Of a DNA stretch of 64,000 nt, positions 38,436 to 46,623 are shown piece by piece (positions within the stretch are counted from its first letter, which is position 1; every line of letters starts with the position of its first letter). Under the pieces are notes generated by a model. The model had not been told where the DNA came from and made no database searches. It was given only the letters and a program-made list of their open reading frames with translations. This DNA comes from Palsa-739 sp035532535. Lineage in GTDB: Bacteria; Actinomycetota; Thermoleophilia; Gaiellales; Gaiellaceae. Both the position numbers and the translations under genes were made by a program. The stretch covers positions 1 through 64,000 of the forward strand of contig DATKQT010000023.1 in the NCBI GenBank assembly GCA_035532535.1. The letters are read 5' to 3'.

Positions 38436-39034
38436 CACCGCCCGAGTTCGAAGAGATCGTCGGGGCGGACGTGGAAGCCGCGGAGCGCGCGCGCCTCGCC
38501 CGCGTGCACTCGCTGCTCATCCAGGCCGGCCCACCCCCGGAGCTTTCACCGGGGCTCGAGTCCGGGCCGACGCTCGGCATGACGCTCGGCCGGCGGCCTC
38601 CACGTGTGCGCCGACGCGTCCTGCTGCTCGCCGCGGCGGTCGCGATCGTCGCGCTCGCCTTCCTCGGCGGCTACATCGCCGGTAACGGCGGCAGCACGGC
38701 GAACGCGGAGGTGCTGAAGCTCACCGGAACGCCGGCGGCGCCGCACGCGCTCGCGTCACTGCAGGTCGAGCCCGTGGACGCGGGCGGCAACTGGCCGATG
38801 CACCTCAGCGTCACCGGCCTGCCGAAGCTGTCCAACAGCTCGTACTACGAGGTCTTCCTCGTGCGCAACGGCAAGCCGTTCGCGCCCTGCGGCACCTTCC
38901 AGGTGGCCGTGAATCAAGCCACGACGGTGCAACTGAACGCGCCCTATCACCTGCACCATGGCGACACCTGGATCGTGACGCGCCAGACGCCGACGAGCAG
39001 CGAGCCCGGCGTCGTCGTGCTCCGACCGATCTAG
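38432..39034 (+). CDS. Membrane anti-sigma factor-like protein
   Basis: A 200-residue protein placed as the partner of the ECF sigma factor, starting at ATG 38432 in its stop codon. A short cytoplasmic helical part (about 1-55), one membrane segment (VLLLAAAVAIVALAFLGGYIAG, about 64-86) and an extracytoplasmic beta-rich domain resembling the RskA C-terminal domain (WPMHLSVTGLPK, YYEVFLVRNG). The usual zinc-binding HxxxCxxC motif is absent, so binding would be zinc-independent. It shares a CTAG stop with the convergent ThyX-like gene. Confidence 0.8.
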   Translation: MTPPEFEEIVGADVEAAERARLARVHSLLIQAGPPPELSPGLESGPTLGMTLGRRPPRVRRRVLLLAAAVAIVALAFLGGYIAGNGGSTANAEVLKLTGTPAAPHALASLQVEPVDAGGNWPMHLSVTGLPKLSNSSYYEVFLVRNGKPFAPCGTFQVAVNQATTVQLNAPYHLHHGDTWIVTRQTPTSSEPGVVVLRPI

Positions 39035-40614
39035 CGGCCTTCGTTCCGGATCTCGGAGAGGATGCGCTCGAGGCGCTCCTCGGTCGAGTCGTCCGCGAAC
39101 GTCATTGCAGCGGCGACGTTCGGATGCACCTCGGCGATGGCGCGACGCATCTCGTGGGCAACCGCGCGATACGACGGATGGCCCTCGCGGCCGGAACGCA
39201 ACTCGATCAGGTGCAGTGCCTCGCGCGCGTCGAGCTCGAGCACGTACCGGATGCGGAACGCAAGGCAGAGCGCGTACGGCGCCTCCTCCGCGAGGCCGGC
39301 GTCGCGCAGGCGTTCGTACTCGCGGCGCGACACGTCCAGCGCACGCTCGAACTCGCCGCCGAGACCCGCGGCGACGAGCTCGTGCGGGACGTCGGCGCCG
39401 AGCGCGGGCGAGAGCCGCTGCCACTGGCATGTCAGGAGGCGATGGCGCTGAAGATCGCGGAACGCGCCGTAGTCGGAGACGATCTCGAACCGGTAGCGGA
39501 GCGTCTCGAATCCGCGGCCGGGACGGTGGCGACGATTCTCCCGCTCGCCGACGAGCTCGCGGACGAGCGCCGCACGCTCCGTGGAGCCGAGTTCAGCAAC
39601 GGTGCGGAGCACCTCCTCCTCCGAGACCGTCGCCGACTCGGACAGAAGCGCCGCGAGCAGCTCCTCCTCGGTCCCGTGCGTGCGCAGGAGACGCACGGAC
39701 GGGCCGACCTCGGTGTCGCCGCCGGCGAGCCCGAGCCGGAGGGCGAGCGAATCCGCCGAGTCGCGGCGGTCGCGCAGGTACTCGATCCAGCGTCCGCCCC
39801 GGTCCTCGCGCGGGATGCGCACGACGAAGCTCGGGATGATCAGCTGAAGCTCCTCGAGCAGCATCGCGCCGTAGGCGCGCGCCTCCGCGAGCGGATGCGC
39901 GAGCAGGTGCAGCACGAGTTGCTCGTACGTCTGGCCGCTCGCGTACATGCCCACGTGCGAGAGCGACGCGGCCGGTAGCAGCCCGCGGACGAGATCGAGC
40001 GCCTTCGCGCGCACGGCGCGGCGGTGCGCGGCGGGTGACTCGTCGTCCGCGCGCGGGTAGCGCTCCGCCGCCCATTCCGTCGTCGACTCGAGCAGCCGTG
40101 CGTACGTCTCGAACAGATCGTCGAGAGCTCGCTCGTACGCGGGACCGAAGCGCGGGTCGCGGTGATAGCGAAGCCCGTAACCCTCGAGGCGTGCGTCGTA
40201 GGCGATGTACCGCGTCGACTGCTCGAGGTAGGCGGCGAGCCGCGGCCGCTGGAGGATCTTCGTCAGTAGGTTCGACGTCCACTCGCACGCGATGTGCGCG
40301 CCGCCGAGCTGGGCGACGGAGTCGTCGCCGTACCCGAGGAAGATGCGGTCGTACAGCTCGGCGGCGCGCTTACCCTCGACGCCCTCGATTGCGGGAACCT
40401 TCGGCACCGAATCGGCGAACTCCTCGAGGAAGAGGCGGCGCAGCGTGCCGGGATAGCGCGAGTAGCGCGCGAAGAGCGCGCCCTTCACCGTCTCGGGCAG
40501 GTTCACGAGCCCGAAGACCGGGCGGTCGAGGTTGGTGAAGTGCGGGGCGAGGCGCTCACGCTCCTCGTCCGTGAAGGTTTCGACCGGGAGTGGCAGGCTT
40601 TCCACGGTGGCCAC
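39031..40614 (-). CDS. Tandem ThyX-like (FAD-dependent thymidylate synthase) protein
   Basis: A 527-residue protein, about twice the length of ThyX, with two ThyX-like domains (about 35-265 and 350-505). Flavin-dependent thymidylate synthases carry RHRX7S. In the first domain the motif reads RPR-x7-S (residues 123-133, then TRY); in the second it reads RHR-x7-R (residues 390-400). Each half thus keeps what the other lost. Ends of the second domain (AFRIRYVLELDAREALHLIELR, EMRRAI) fit ThyX well. Whether it makes dTMP is uncertain; a pseudo-homodimer is possible. Start GTG 40614 is shared in a palindrome with the divergent gene. Confidence 0.8.
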   Translation of the reverse strand: MATVESLPLPVETFTDEERERLAPHFTNLDRPVFGLVNLPETVKGALFARYSRYPGTLRRLFLEEFADSVPKVPAIEGVEGKRAAELYDRIFLGYGDDSVAQLGGAHIACEWTSNLLTKILQRPRLAAYLEQSTRYIAYDARLEGYGLRYHRDPRFGPAYERALDDLFETYARLLESTTEWAAERYPRADDESPAAHRRAVRAKALDLVRGLLPAASLSHVGMYASGQTYEQLVLHLLAHPLAEARAYGAMLLEELQLIIPSFVVRIPREDRGGRWIEYLRDRRDSADSLALRLGLAGGDTEVGPSVRLLRTHGTEEELLAALLSESATVSEEEVLRTVAELGSTERAALVRELVGERENRRHRPGRGFETLRYRFEIVSDYGAFRDLQRHRLLTCQWQRLSPALGADVPHELVAAGLGGEFERALDVSRREYERLRDAGLAEEAPYALCLAFRIRYVLELDAREALHLIELRSGREGHPSYRAVAHEMRRAIAEVHPNVAAAMTFADDSTEERLERILSEIRNEGR

Positions 40615-41245
40615 GGGAGCGCGAACGCTAGCGCGGGTCTCGGTCGGAACGTCCGGCTGGTCGTATCCGACCTGGCGGCCCGGCTTCTATCCGGCCGGGC
40701 TCGACCCGAAGGCGTTCCTCGGCTTCTACGCGGAGCGCTTCCGGACGGTCGAGCTGAACACGACCGGCTATCGCATGCCGGGCGTGGAGCAGTTCCGCCG
40801 CTGGGCGGAGCAGGCGCCGGACGGCTTCGAGTTCGCGCCGAAGCTGCCCGGCCACCGGACCGGCGGCCTCGAGGCCTTCGACTCCGGGGCACGCGCACTC
40901 GGCGAGCGGCTCGGGCCTGTACGCGTCTCGTTGAAGAGCGTGCGCGACGAAGGCGCGATCGAGCTCATCCTCGGTTCGCTCGGGACCGGACTCCGGATCG
41001 CATTCGACCTGGAGCATCCGTCGTGGGACGGCATCGAGGAGCGGCTCGCGGAACGAGGCGCCGTACGGGTGAACGACCTCGACCATCCGGCGCCGTTCCG
41101 CTACCTCCGCAGGCGCGAGCCGCCGGACGAGGCGTTCGCAGCGCGCATTCGCGCCGCGTCCGAGCCCGTGTACGTCTACTTCCGGCACGAGGACGTGCCG
41201 ACCGCGCCGGCCTTCGCGCAGCAACTGTTGGAACTGCTCAGCTAG
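40607..41245 (+). CDS. DUF72-family protein
   Basis: A 212-residue protein of the DUF72 family, TIM-barrel proteins of unknown function. GTSGWSYPTW is the family's opening strand, VELNTTGYRMP and FEFAPKLPGHRTG follow, and the barrel ends with PVYVYFRHEDVP. It is slightly shorter than the usual 240 residues. GTG 40607 is the only start before the first conserved strand and lies inside the GTGGCCAC palindrome that also starts the divergent ThyX-like gene. The 3-prime end overlaps the next gene on the opposite strand by 8 bp. Confidence 0.82.
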   Translation: MATGARTLARVSVGTSGWSYPTWRPGFYPAGLDPKAFLGFYAERFRTVELNTTGYRMPGVEQFRRWAEQAPDGFEFAPKLPGHRTGGLEAFDSGARALGERLGPVRVSLKSVRDEGAIELILGSLGTGLRIAFDLEHPSWDGIEERLAERGAVRVNDLDHPAPFRYLRRREPPDEAFAARIRAASEPVYVYFRHEDVPTAPAFAQQLLELLS

Positions 41246-42197
41246 TCCGGCAGCTCTTGTCGCCCCAGGACGTGATGAGCGAGGCGGCCTGCTGCTCCTG
41301 CTGGACGTCCGCCAGACTCCGTCCGTCGAACGGATGGAGGGGCTGCACGATGGTTGCGACATCCGGCGTCACGCCGGGGCCTTCCGCGAACAATCGGTAC
41401 TGCTCACCGATGCCGGGCCCGCGCTTGCCGGTCTGGCCGGGCGGATACTGATACCCGCCCTTCGTCGGATCGAACGGATAGAAGCCGTAACAGAAGACAC
41501 CACTCGGGTTATGCGCGACGAACGAGTTCTCGCGGCGCCAGCCGGGCCCGTACACCGAGTTGTACGTGTCGAGGTAGACGAGCCGGCCGAAGCCGTCGGT
41601 CGGCGCGCCGATCCGCGTCGTCCCGAAGCCGTACACCGGCTGACCGTTGTAGGTGTAACGGCCGAAGATGCTCTGGAACCGCCCGTCGTACACCCAGTGC
41701 ATCCCGGTCTCGAGCTGTGCCACCGGCCCACTCCAATGGGAAACCTCCAGCCATTGCTGGCTCTGCGTCGAGAGCCACGGCGTGAAGCCGAGGTCAGGAA
41801 GCGGCTGCGGCCACTGCTGCGCCGCCCAGTATGTCCCGTCCGGCGCCGTGCATTCCGCGATGACGTTCGGGAGCACCGGCCCGTCGTACGGCCCGCAGAC
41901 GTTCTTGAAGTGCTGCCAGTACAGCGTGCGGTACTTACCCCAGCCGCCCGCATAGTCGACGTGGAACTTCACCTGCTGGGCGCCGGCCGTCGGCGGCAGC
42001 GCGTTGATCGCGCCCCACACGAGCACATGCTTGAGGAGGCCGCCCTTCCGGTAGGTGAGGAGCGCCTCGCCCTTGGCGTTCACCGACAGCCGAAGGCCGA
42101 CCGCGTCGCGATCGATGAGCTGTGCCGCGGACGCGACGCTCGAAAGCGCGAGCGTAGCCACCGCCACAGCGAACAAGACCCCAAAAGACCGACCCAT
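41238..42197 (-). CDS. Secreted protein of unknown function
   Basis: A 319-residue protein with a clear Sec signal (MGRSFGVLFAVAVATLALSSVASA, cleavage after ASA). The mature part is rich in aromatics, glycine and proline, with four or five cysteines (NVCGPYDG, IAECTAPDG, VFCYGFYPF, DKSCRTS) suggesting two disulfides. No catalytic motif is recognised. Similar secreted proteins occur in Thermoleophilia, but I cannot assign a function. A start at ATG 42197 follows an ACAGG that may be a weak ribosome-binding site. Confidence 0.7.
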   Translation of the reverse strand: MGRSFGVLFAVAVATLALSSVASAAQLIDRDAVGLRLSVNAKGEALLTYRKGGLLKHVLVWGAINALPPTAGAQQVKFHVDYAGGWGKYRTLYWQHFKNVCGPYDGPVLPNVIAECTAPDGTYWAAQQWPQPLPDLGFTPWLSTQSQQWLEVSHWSGPVAQLETGMHWVYDGRFQSIFGRYTYNGQPVYGFGTTRIGAPTDGFGRLVYLDTYNSVYGPGWRRENSFVAHNPSGVFCYGFYPFDPTKGGYQYPPGQTGKRGPGIGEQYRLFAEGPGVTPDVATIVQPLHPFDGRSLADVQQEQQAASLITSWGDKSCRTS

Positions 42198-42234
42198 CCT
42201 GTGGATAGAGCATCGGACGGGCGAGAAACTTTCT

Positions 42235-43389
42235 TTAGAAGCGCGCGGCCGCTCCGGCGTGGCGGGCGTAGGCGCCGCTCTCGACGATGTCGGCCAGCTC
42301 CGCCACCGTCTGCCGGAGCTCGTCCTCGGTGTTGTAGAAGTGCGGGCCGAGGCGTACGCCCGCGTCCGGCCGAAAGTCGCAGATGATCCCGCGCTCTCCG
42401 AGCTCGCGGTGGACGGCGGCGTGGTCGGGCGTTCGAACGGTCACGGTGCCGCCGCGCCGCTCGGGCGCACGCGGGCTGACGATCTCGAGACCCGCGTCGT
42501 CGAGCAACTCGATGAGCAGCGACGTCAGAGCGAGCGAGCGCTCCCGAATCCGGTCGACGCCCACCTCCTCGATGACGTCGTAGCCAGCGGTTGCCGCATA
42601 CAAGGCCGGCACGTTCGGCGTACCGGTGAGGAACCGCGCCGAGCCGTCCGCGTACTCGAGCTCCGGCTCGAAGGCGAACGGCCGGGCGTGCCCCTGCCAG
42701 CCGACGAACGTCGGCTCGAGCCGCTCGGCGAGGTCGGGCCGGACGTACAGCCAGCCGGCGCCGGGGCCGCCGCACAGCCACTTCACGCTCCCGCCCGTCG
42801 CGAAGTCGACGCCGAGCTCGGTCACGTCGAAGGGAACGACACCCGCGGACTGATACGCGTCGAGCACGACGTGCGCGCCGACCTCGTGCGCACGCCGGAT
42901 GATCGGCTCGACGTCCTGGATCTCGCCGTTCTTGAACAGCACGTGGCTGATCGGAACGAGCAGCGTCCGCTCGTCGATCGCGTCGACGATCGCCCGGTCG
43001 TCCTCGACGGCGACGACCTCGAGCTCCGGCTGCGCCTGGTACAGGTAGCGCACGGACGGGAAGTTCGCCTCCTCGTACACGACGCGGTTCCGCTTCCCCG
43101 GGTTGCGGAAGCAGGAGATGACGACCATCTCCGCGACGGTGACGTTCTGGTGCATGACCACCGAGCCCGGCGGCCCGCCGACGATGCGGCCGATCTGGTC
43201 GCCGACCGTCATCGGCATGTCCCACCAGCCCTCGCCCCACGAGCGGATGCCGCGCTCGCGCCACATGCGCGCGTACTCGAGGAGGTTGTCCTCCGCCTTG
43301 GCAGGCATCGCCGCGAGCGAGTGGTTGATGAGGTAGATGCAGTCGGCGAGGATCGGGAAGCGATCCCGGTAATCGGCCGCGCGGATCAC
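42235..43389 (-). CDS. Class V aminotransferase/kynureninase-like PLP enzyme
   Basis: A 384-residue fold-type I PLP enzyme. The Schiff-base lysine is in GGSVKWLCGGPG, preceded by the aspartate that contacts the pyridine nitrogen (HVVLDAYQSAGVV). WWDMPMTVGDQIGRIVG and MHQNVTVAEMV near the N-terminus look like kynureninase, as does the VRLGPHFYNTEDEL end. Class V also covers cysteine desulfurases and Ser/Ala transaminases, so kynureninase is only the best guess. GTG 43389 overlaps the citrate-synthase stop by GTGA; it is the last gene of the copCD operon. Confidence 0.8.
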   Translation of the reverse strand: MIRAADYRDRFPILADCIYLINHSLAAMPAKAEDNLLEYARMWRERGIRSWGEGWWDMPMTVGDQIGRIVGGPPGSVVMHQNVTVAEMVVISCFRNPGKRNRVVYEEANFPSVRYLYQAQPELEVVAVEDDRAIVDAIDERTLLVPISHVLFKNGEIQDVEPIIRRAHEVGAHVVLDAYQSAGVVPFDVTELGVDFATGGSVKWLCGGPGAGWLYVRPDLAERLEPTFVGWQGHARPFAFEPELEYADGSARFLTGTPNVPALYAATAGYDVIEEVGVDRIRERSLALTSLLIELLDDAGLEIVSPRAPERRGGTVTVRTPDHAAVHRELGERGIICDFRPDAGVRLGPHFYNTEDELRQTVAELADIVESGAYARHAGAAARF

Positions 43390-44456
43390 ACCCGTTGCAG
43401 GGGTCGCGGAGCAGGGCCGACGTACCGGGCGCTCGGACGGATGAGCACGCCGAGGCGCTTCTGCTCGAGCACGTGCGCCGACCAGCCGGCCGTGCGTGAG
43501 CACGCGAACATCGCCGGCGCAAGATTGGGCGGAACGTCCGCGACATCGAGCACGATCGCCGACCAGTACTCGACGTTCGTCCACGAGTGGTCGGGGTGCT
43601 TCTTCGCGATCGCCTCGTGTGCGACCTGCTCGAGCTCCTCGGCGACCGCGACGCGCGGCGAGCCGAGCTCCTTCGCGGTGCGCTTCAGCAGACGTGAGCG
43701 CGGATCCTCGGCACGATAGACACGATGGCCGAATCCCATGATCCGTTCGTGCCGGGCGAGCGCGTCGCTCACCCACTTCTCCGCGTCGCCGCTCGCGGCG
43801 ACCGCGTCGAGCATCGGCAGCACGCGCGCGGGCGCGCCACCGTGGAGCGGCCCGGAGAGCGCACCGACGGCGGCCGAGAGCGCAGCGCCGCAATCCGCAC
43901 CGGTGGACGCGACCGTCCGCGCCGTGAAGGTGGACGCGTTCAGGCCATGCTCCGCGGTGCAGATCCAGTACGTATCGATCGCCTTCGCGGCCTTCTCATC
44001 CACCTCGCCGCGCCATGCGAGCAGGAAGCGCTCCGCCGCGGTCCGGCCGGCGAGCACCGTCTCCTCCGGCACAGGCGGCAGGTCGGCGCTGCGTGCCGAC
44101 TGTGCGACGATCGAGAGCGCGGCGGCGGAGAGACGGCGCAGGTCCTCCTTCGCCTGCTCGTCGCCGATGTCGATCAGCTGCCCGAGCTTCCACTTGCCGC
44201 TGAGGATCGCGAGCATCGACTGCAGGTCGGACATATGGCCGCCGGTGCGCACCTCGAGCTCGCAGGAGGCCGCAGGCAGTCCCGGCTCGAGCGCCTCGTC
44301 GACCAGCAGGCCCCAGACGTTCTCGAACGGCACCGTGCCGACGAGCTCCTCGATGTCGACGCCGCGATAGCGGAGCGACCCGCCCTCGCGGTCGGGCTCC
44401 GCGATCTCCGTCTCGAACGCGACGACGCCGGCGAGACCCGGAGAGAAGTCGCTCAC
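43386..44456 (-). CDS. citA: Citrate synthase, CitA-like second type
   Basis: A 356-residue citrate synthase-family protein. The catalytic histidines are in TAEHGLNASTF and MGFGHRVYRAED. The third catalytic position has glutamate in NVEYWSAIVL rather than the aspartate of the standard enzyme; this is characteristic of the actinobacterial CitA group (citrate synthase 2), as is the EQKRLGVLIRPSARYVGP C-terminus. It may make citrate or a related product. GTG 44456 overlaps the cyclodeaminase stop by GTGA. Confidence 0.88.
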   Translation of the reverse strand: MSDFSPGLAGVVAFETEIAEPDREGGSLRYRGVDIEELVGTVPFENVWGLLVDEALEPGLPAASCELEVRTGGHMSDLQSMLAILSGKWKLGQLIDIGDEQAKEDLRRLSAAALSIVAQSARSADLPPVPEETVLAGRTAAERFLLAWRGEVDEKAAKAIDTYWICTAEHGLNASTFTARTVASTGADCGAALSAAVGALSGPLHGGAPARVLPMLDAVAASGDAEKWVSDALARHERIMGFGHRVYRAEDPRSRLLKRTAKELGSPRVAVAEELEQVAHEAIAKKHPDHSWTNVEYWSAIVLDVADVPPNLAPAMFACSRTAGWSAHVLEQKRLGVLIRPSARYVGPAPRPLQRV

Positions 44457-45316
44457 GTGCGCGCCTCCGCGGCCGCGAGCACGAGCGCGGCGGCAGCGAG
44501 ATCCTGCACGGCGACCCCGACCGACTTGTACAGGGTGATCTCCTCCGCGCTCGTCCGGCCCGGGCGCGTGCCCGCGATGACCTCACCGAGCTCCGCCACC
44601 GACGCGGGATCGATGCCGGCGAGCTCTGGCGCACCGCTCGGCGGCGGCGCAAACGACGAGTCGCGGTACTCGATGAAGAGCGTTGCGGCAGCGACGAGCG
44701 CAGGATCGAGCTCCGACCCCGGCGCGTTGTAGCCGACCGAGCTCACGTGCGTTCCCGGGCTGACCCAGTCGCGCAGCACCACCGGCTCGGGCGAGTGCGT
44801 CGCGGCGTGAACCACGTCCGCACCCCGGACGGCATCCTCGTACTCACCGCGGCCCGCGACGCGGATCTCGGCGAAATCGTGCACACGCGGGAACATCTCC
44901 TGCGCAGCACGCGACTGCACGCCCGTGCCGAGGATCGCAAGCACGCGGACATCCGGCCGGGCAAGCACGCGCGCGGAGAGCGCAGCCGCGGCCGCCGTGC
45001 GCATCGCGGTGATGTACGTCCCGTCCATGACGGCGACGGGCGTCCCGTTCTCCGGGTCGAAGATGACGATCTCCGCCTGGTGGGTCGGCCGGTCGACGTT
45101 CCCCGGAAAGAGGCTGACGAGCTTGCAACCGAGCCCGGCCGACGGCAGGTGGGCGGGCATCGCGCCGAGCAGACCGGCGTCGCCGGCAAAAGCGGCGATA
45201 CGCGCCGGCATCGACGCCGCGCCCGAGGAGAGATCAACGTGGGCGCGCGCGAGCGCATCCGGGAGCGCGTCGAGATCGAGCAGCTCCTCCACCTCCGCAC
45301 GGGTGAGCACGAGCAT
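44453..45316 (-). CDS. Ornithine cyclodeaminase/mu-crystallin-family protein
   Basis: A 287-residue NAD(P)-dependent protein of the ornithine cyclodeaminase/mu-crystallin family. It begins LTRAEVEELLDLDALPDALA. LGCKLVSLFPGN and MDGTYITAMRTAAAAALSA are conserved near 65 and 105, and the dinucleotide loop is AILGTGVQSRAAQ. It is somewhat short (usual 310-340) because the C-terminal part is trimmed. Members include ketimine reductases and alanine dehydrogenases. ATG 45316 is in a TGATG overlap with the previous gene. Confidence 0.84.
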   Translation of the reverse strand: MLVLTRAEVEELLDLDALPDALARAHVDLSSGAASMPARIAAFAGDAGLLGAMPAHLPSAGLGCKLVSLFPGNVDRPTHQAEIVIFDPENGTPVAVMDGTYITAMRTAAAAALSARVLARPDVRVLAILGTGVQSRAAQEMFPRVHDFAEIRVAGRGEYEDAVRGADVVHAATHSPEPVVLRDWVSPGTHVSSVGYNAPGSELDPALVAAATLFIEYRDSSFAPPPSGAPELAGIDPASVAELGEVIAGTRPGRTSAEEITLYKSVGVAVQDLAAAALVLAAAEART

Positions 45317-46623
45317 CACGGGAGACGGTATCTCCCGAGAGCCCGGCCGCGAGCGTCGAGCGCGACGACCGTGCCCGCCCGGAGCGGAAGCGCGGTCTCG
45401 AAGCCGGTGCGAGCGACGACGGGGCCGCCCGGTTCGATCTTCCAGGCGGCGACGTCCGTGGCGCCGTTCCAGCTCGCATACACGGTCTGGCCGCGCCGGA
45501 CGGCGACCGGCTGATAGCGCGGCCGGCCGCGCCAGGGGACGCGGAGCGTGCGGTAGTTCTCGCCGCCGCGCGGGAGCGTCGCATCGAGCTTCACGTGGCC
45601 ACCTGCCGCGAACTCCGTGAAGTGCGGATCGGTGCCCCAGCCGACGAGGACGTCGCCGTTTCCGAGCAGCTGTACGCTGCCGAGCTTGTGCGCGTGCAGC
45701 GCGGGCCGGTGGATATATTCGCGCAGGAGCGATGCGCGCATGCGCTTCGTGTCCAGCCCGAGGACGATCCCCCGCGACCGCGACACGCCGTTGTCGAAGA
45801 TCGAGACGACGCGCCCACCTTCGTGGCTGCGTGCGTCGTGCTGCAACGCGAAGCGCGCGCCAGAGCCGAGCGCGAAGTCGCTCCGCTTGCCGCCGAGCCG
45901 CCACAGGATCGCCCCCGTGCGCCGGTGCACCTTGTACACGGCCCACGTGTTGCGCGCGGAGACGATCAGGTGCCCGTCCGCGTCGACGTCGATCGAGTTG
46001 ACATGGAAGTAGTCCCACGGATAGCCGACCGGCGCGTACGACTCGCCGACCGGAACATGGTCGAGGCTGCGCCATTCGAACAGCACCTGCGCGCTCGGCA
46101 CCTCGAGCTCCTGCACGACGCCGCCCATAGTCAACCCGCGCGCGCCGCGATGCCGGATCTCGAGGCTCGTCACGAGCGCCGTGCCTCGATCGGTGAGCAG
46201 GAGCTCGTGCAGGTCGGACGGCCGGCCGTGCCCGGCCGGGAAGCGCGCGATCTCGCGATACGACGCGTCGGCGACGACGTGCACACCGTGACCGAGGCCG
46301 CCGCCCGGCAGCGCCTGCCACCACGTGAGCACGGGCTCGCCGCGCAGCGTCTGCGCGCGGAAGTTCATCGCGGGAAGCCCCGTGGGCTTGCACCACACCG
46401 GTCGTCCGGCGTCGTCCAGGATGAGCGGGCCGCGCTGCCCCGGCCCCGACGACGGCGCGAGGAAGAGGTAACCGGGCGCCGCGCCCGACGCGGCGTGCAG
46501 GATCGTCACCGCCGGCGGATCGAGGTCCGGCCGCGAGATGAAGCGCGGCTGTACCTGAATCGAAGGTGCGAGCGCAAGGGCGGCGCTGCGGACGAGGAAC
46601 TCGGCCCGCGTGAGCCCAGTCAA
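45316..46623 (-). CDS. Arylsulfotransferase (ASST)-like exported protein
   Basis: A 435-residue beta-propeller-like protein of the actinobacterial ASST family. The N-terminus (LTRAEFLVRSAALALAPS) resembles a weak export signal. Family marks are DLHELLLTDRGTAL, HVNSIDVDADGHLIVSARNTW, LQHDARSHEGGRVVSIFDNG and TVYASWNGAT. In true ASST a histidine carries the sulfate; its equivalent is not certain here, and many relatives have unknown activity. The only plausible start is TTG 46623 in a TTGA overlap with the copCD gene. Confidence 0.78.
   Translation of the reverse strand: MTGLTRAEFLVRSAALALAPSIQVQPRFISRPDLDPPAVTILHAASGAAPGYLFLAPSSGPGQRGPLILDDAGRPVWCKPTGLPAMNFRAQTLRGEPVLTWWQALPGGGLGHGVHVVADASYREIARFPAGHGRPSDLHELLLTDRGTALVTSLEIRHRGARGLTMGGVVQELEVPSAQVLFEWRSLDHVPVGESYAPVGYPWDYFHVNSIDVDADGHLIVSARNTWAVYKVHRRTGAILWRLGGKRSDFALGSGARFALQHDARSHEGGRVVSIFDNGVSRSRGIVLGLDTKRMRASLLREYIHRPALHAHKLGSVQLLGNGDVLVGWGTDPHFTEFAAGGHVKLDATLPRGGENYRTLRVPWRGRPRYQPVAVRRGQTVYASWNGATDVAAWKIEPGGPVVARTGFETALPLRAGTVVALDARGRALGRYRLP

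Noticed and set aside
43386..44456. Glutamate in place of the catalytic aspartate of citrate synthase as a sign of inactivity
   Set aside because: This Glu with the EQKRLG C-terminus is, to my knowledge, normal for the actinobacterial CitA group.
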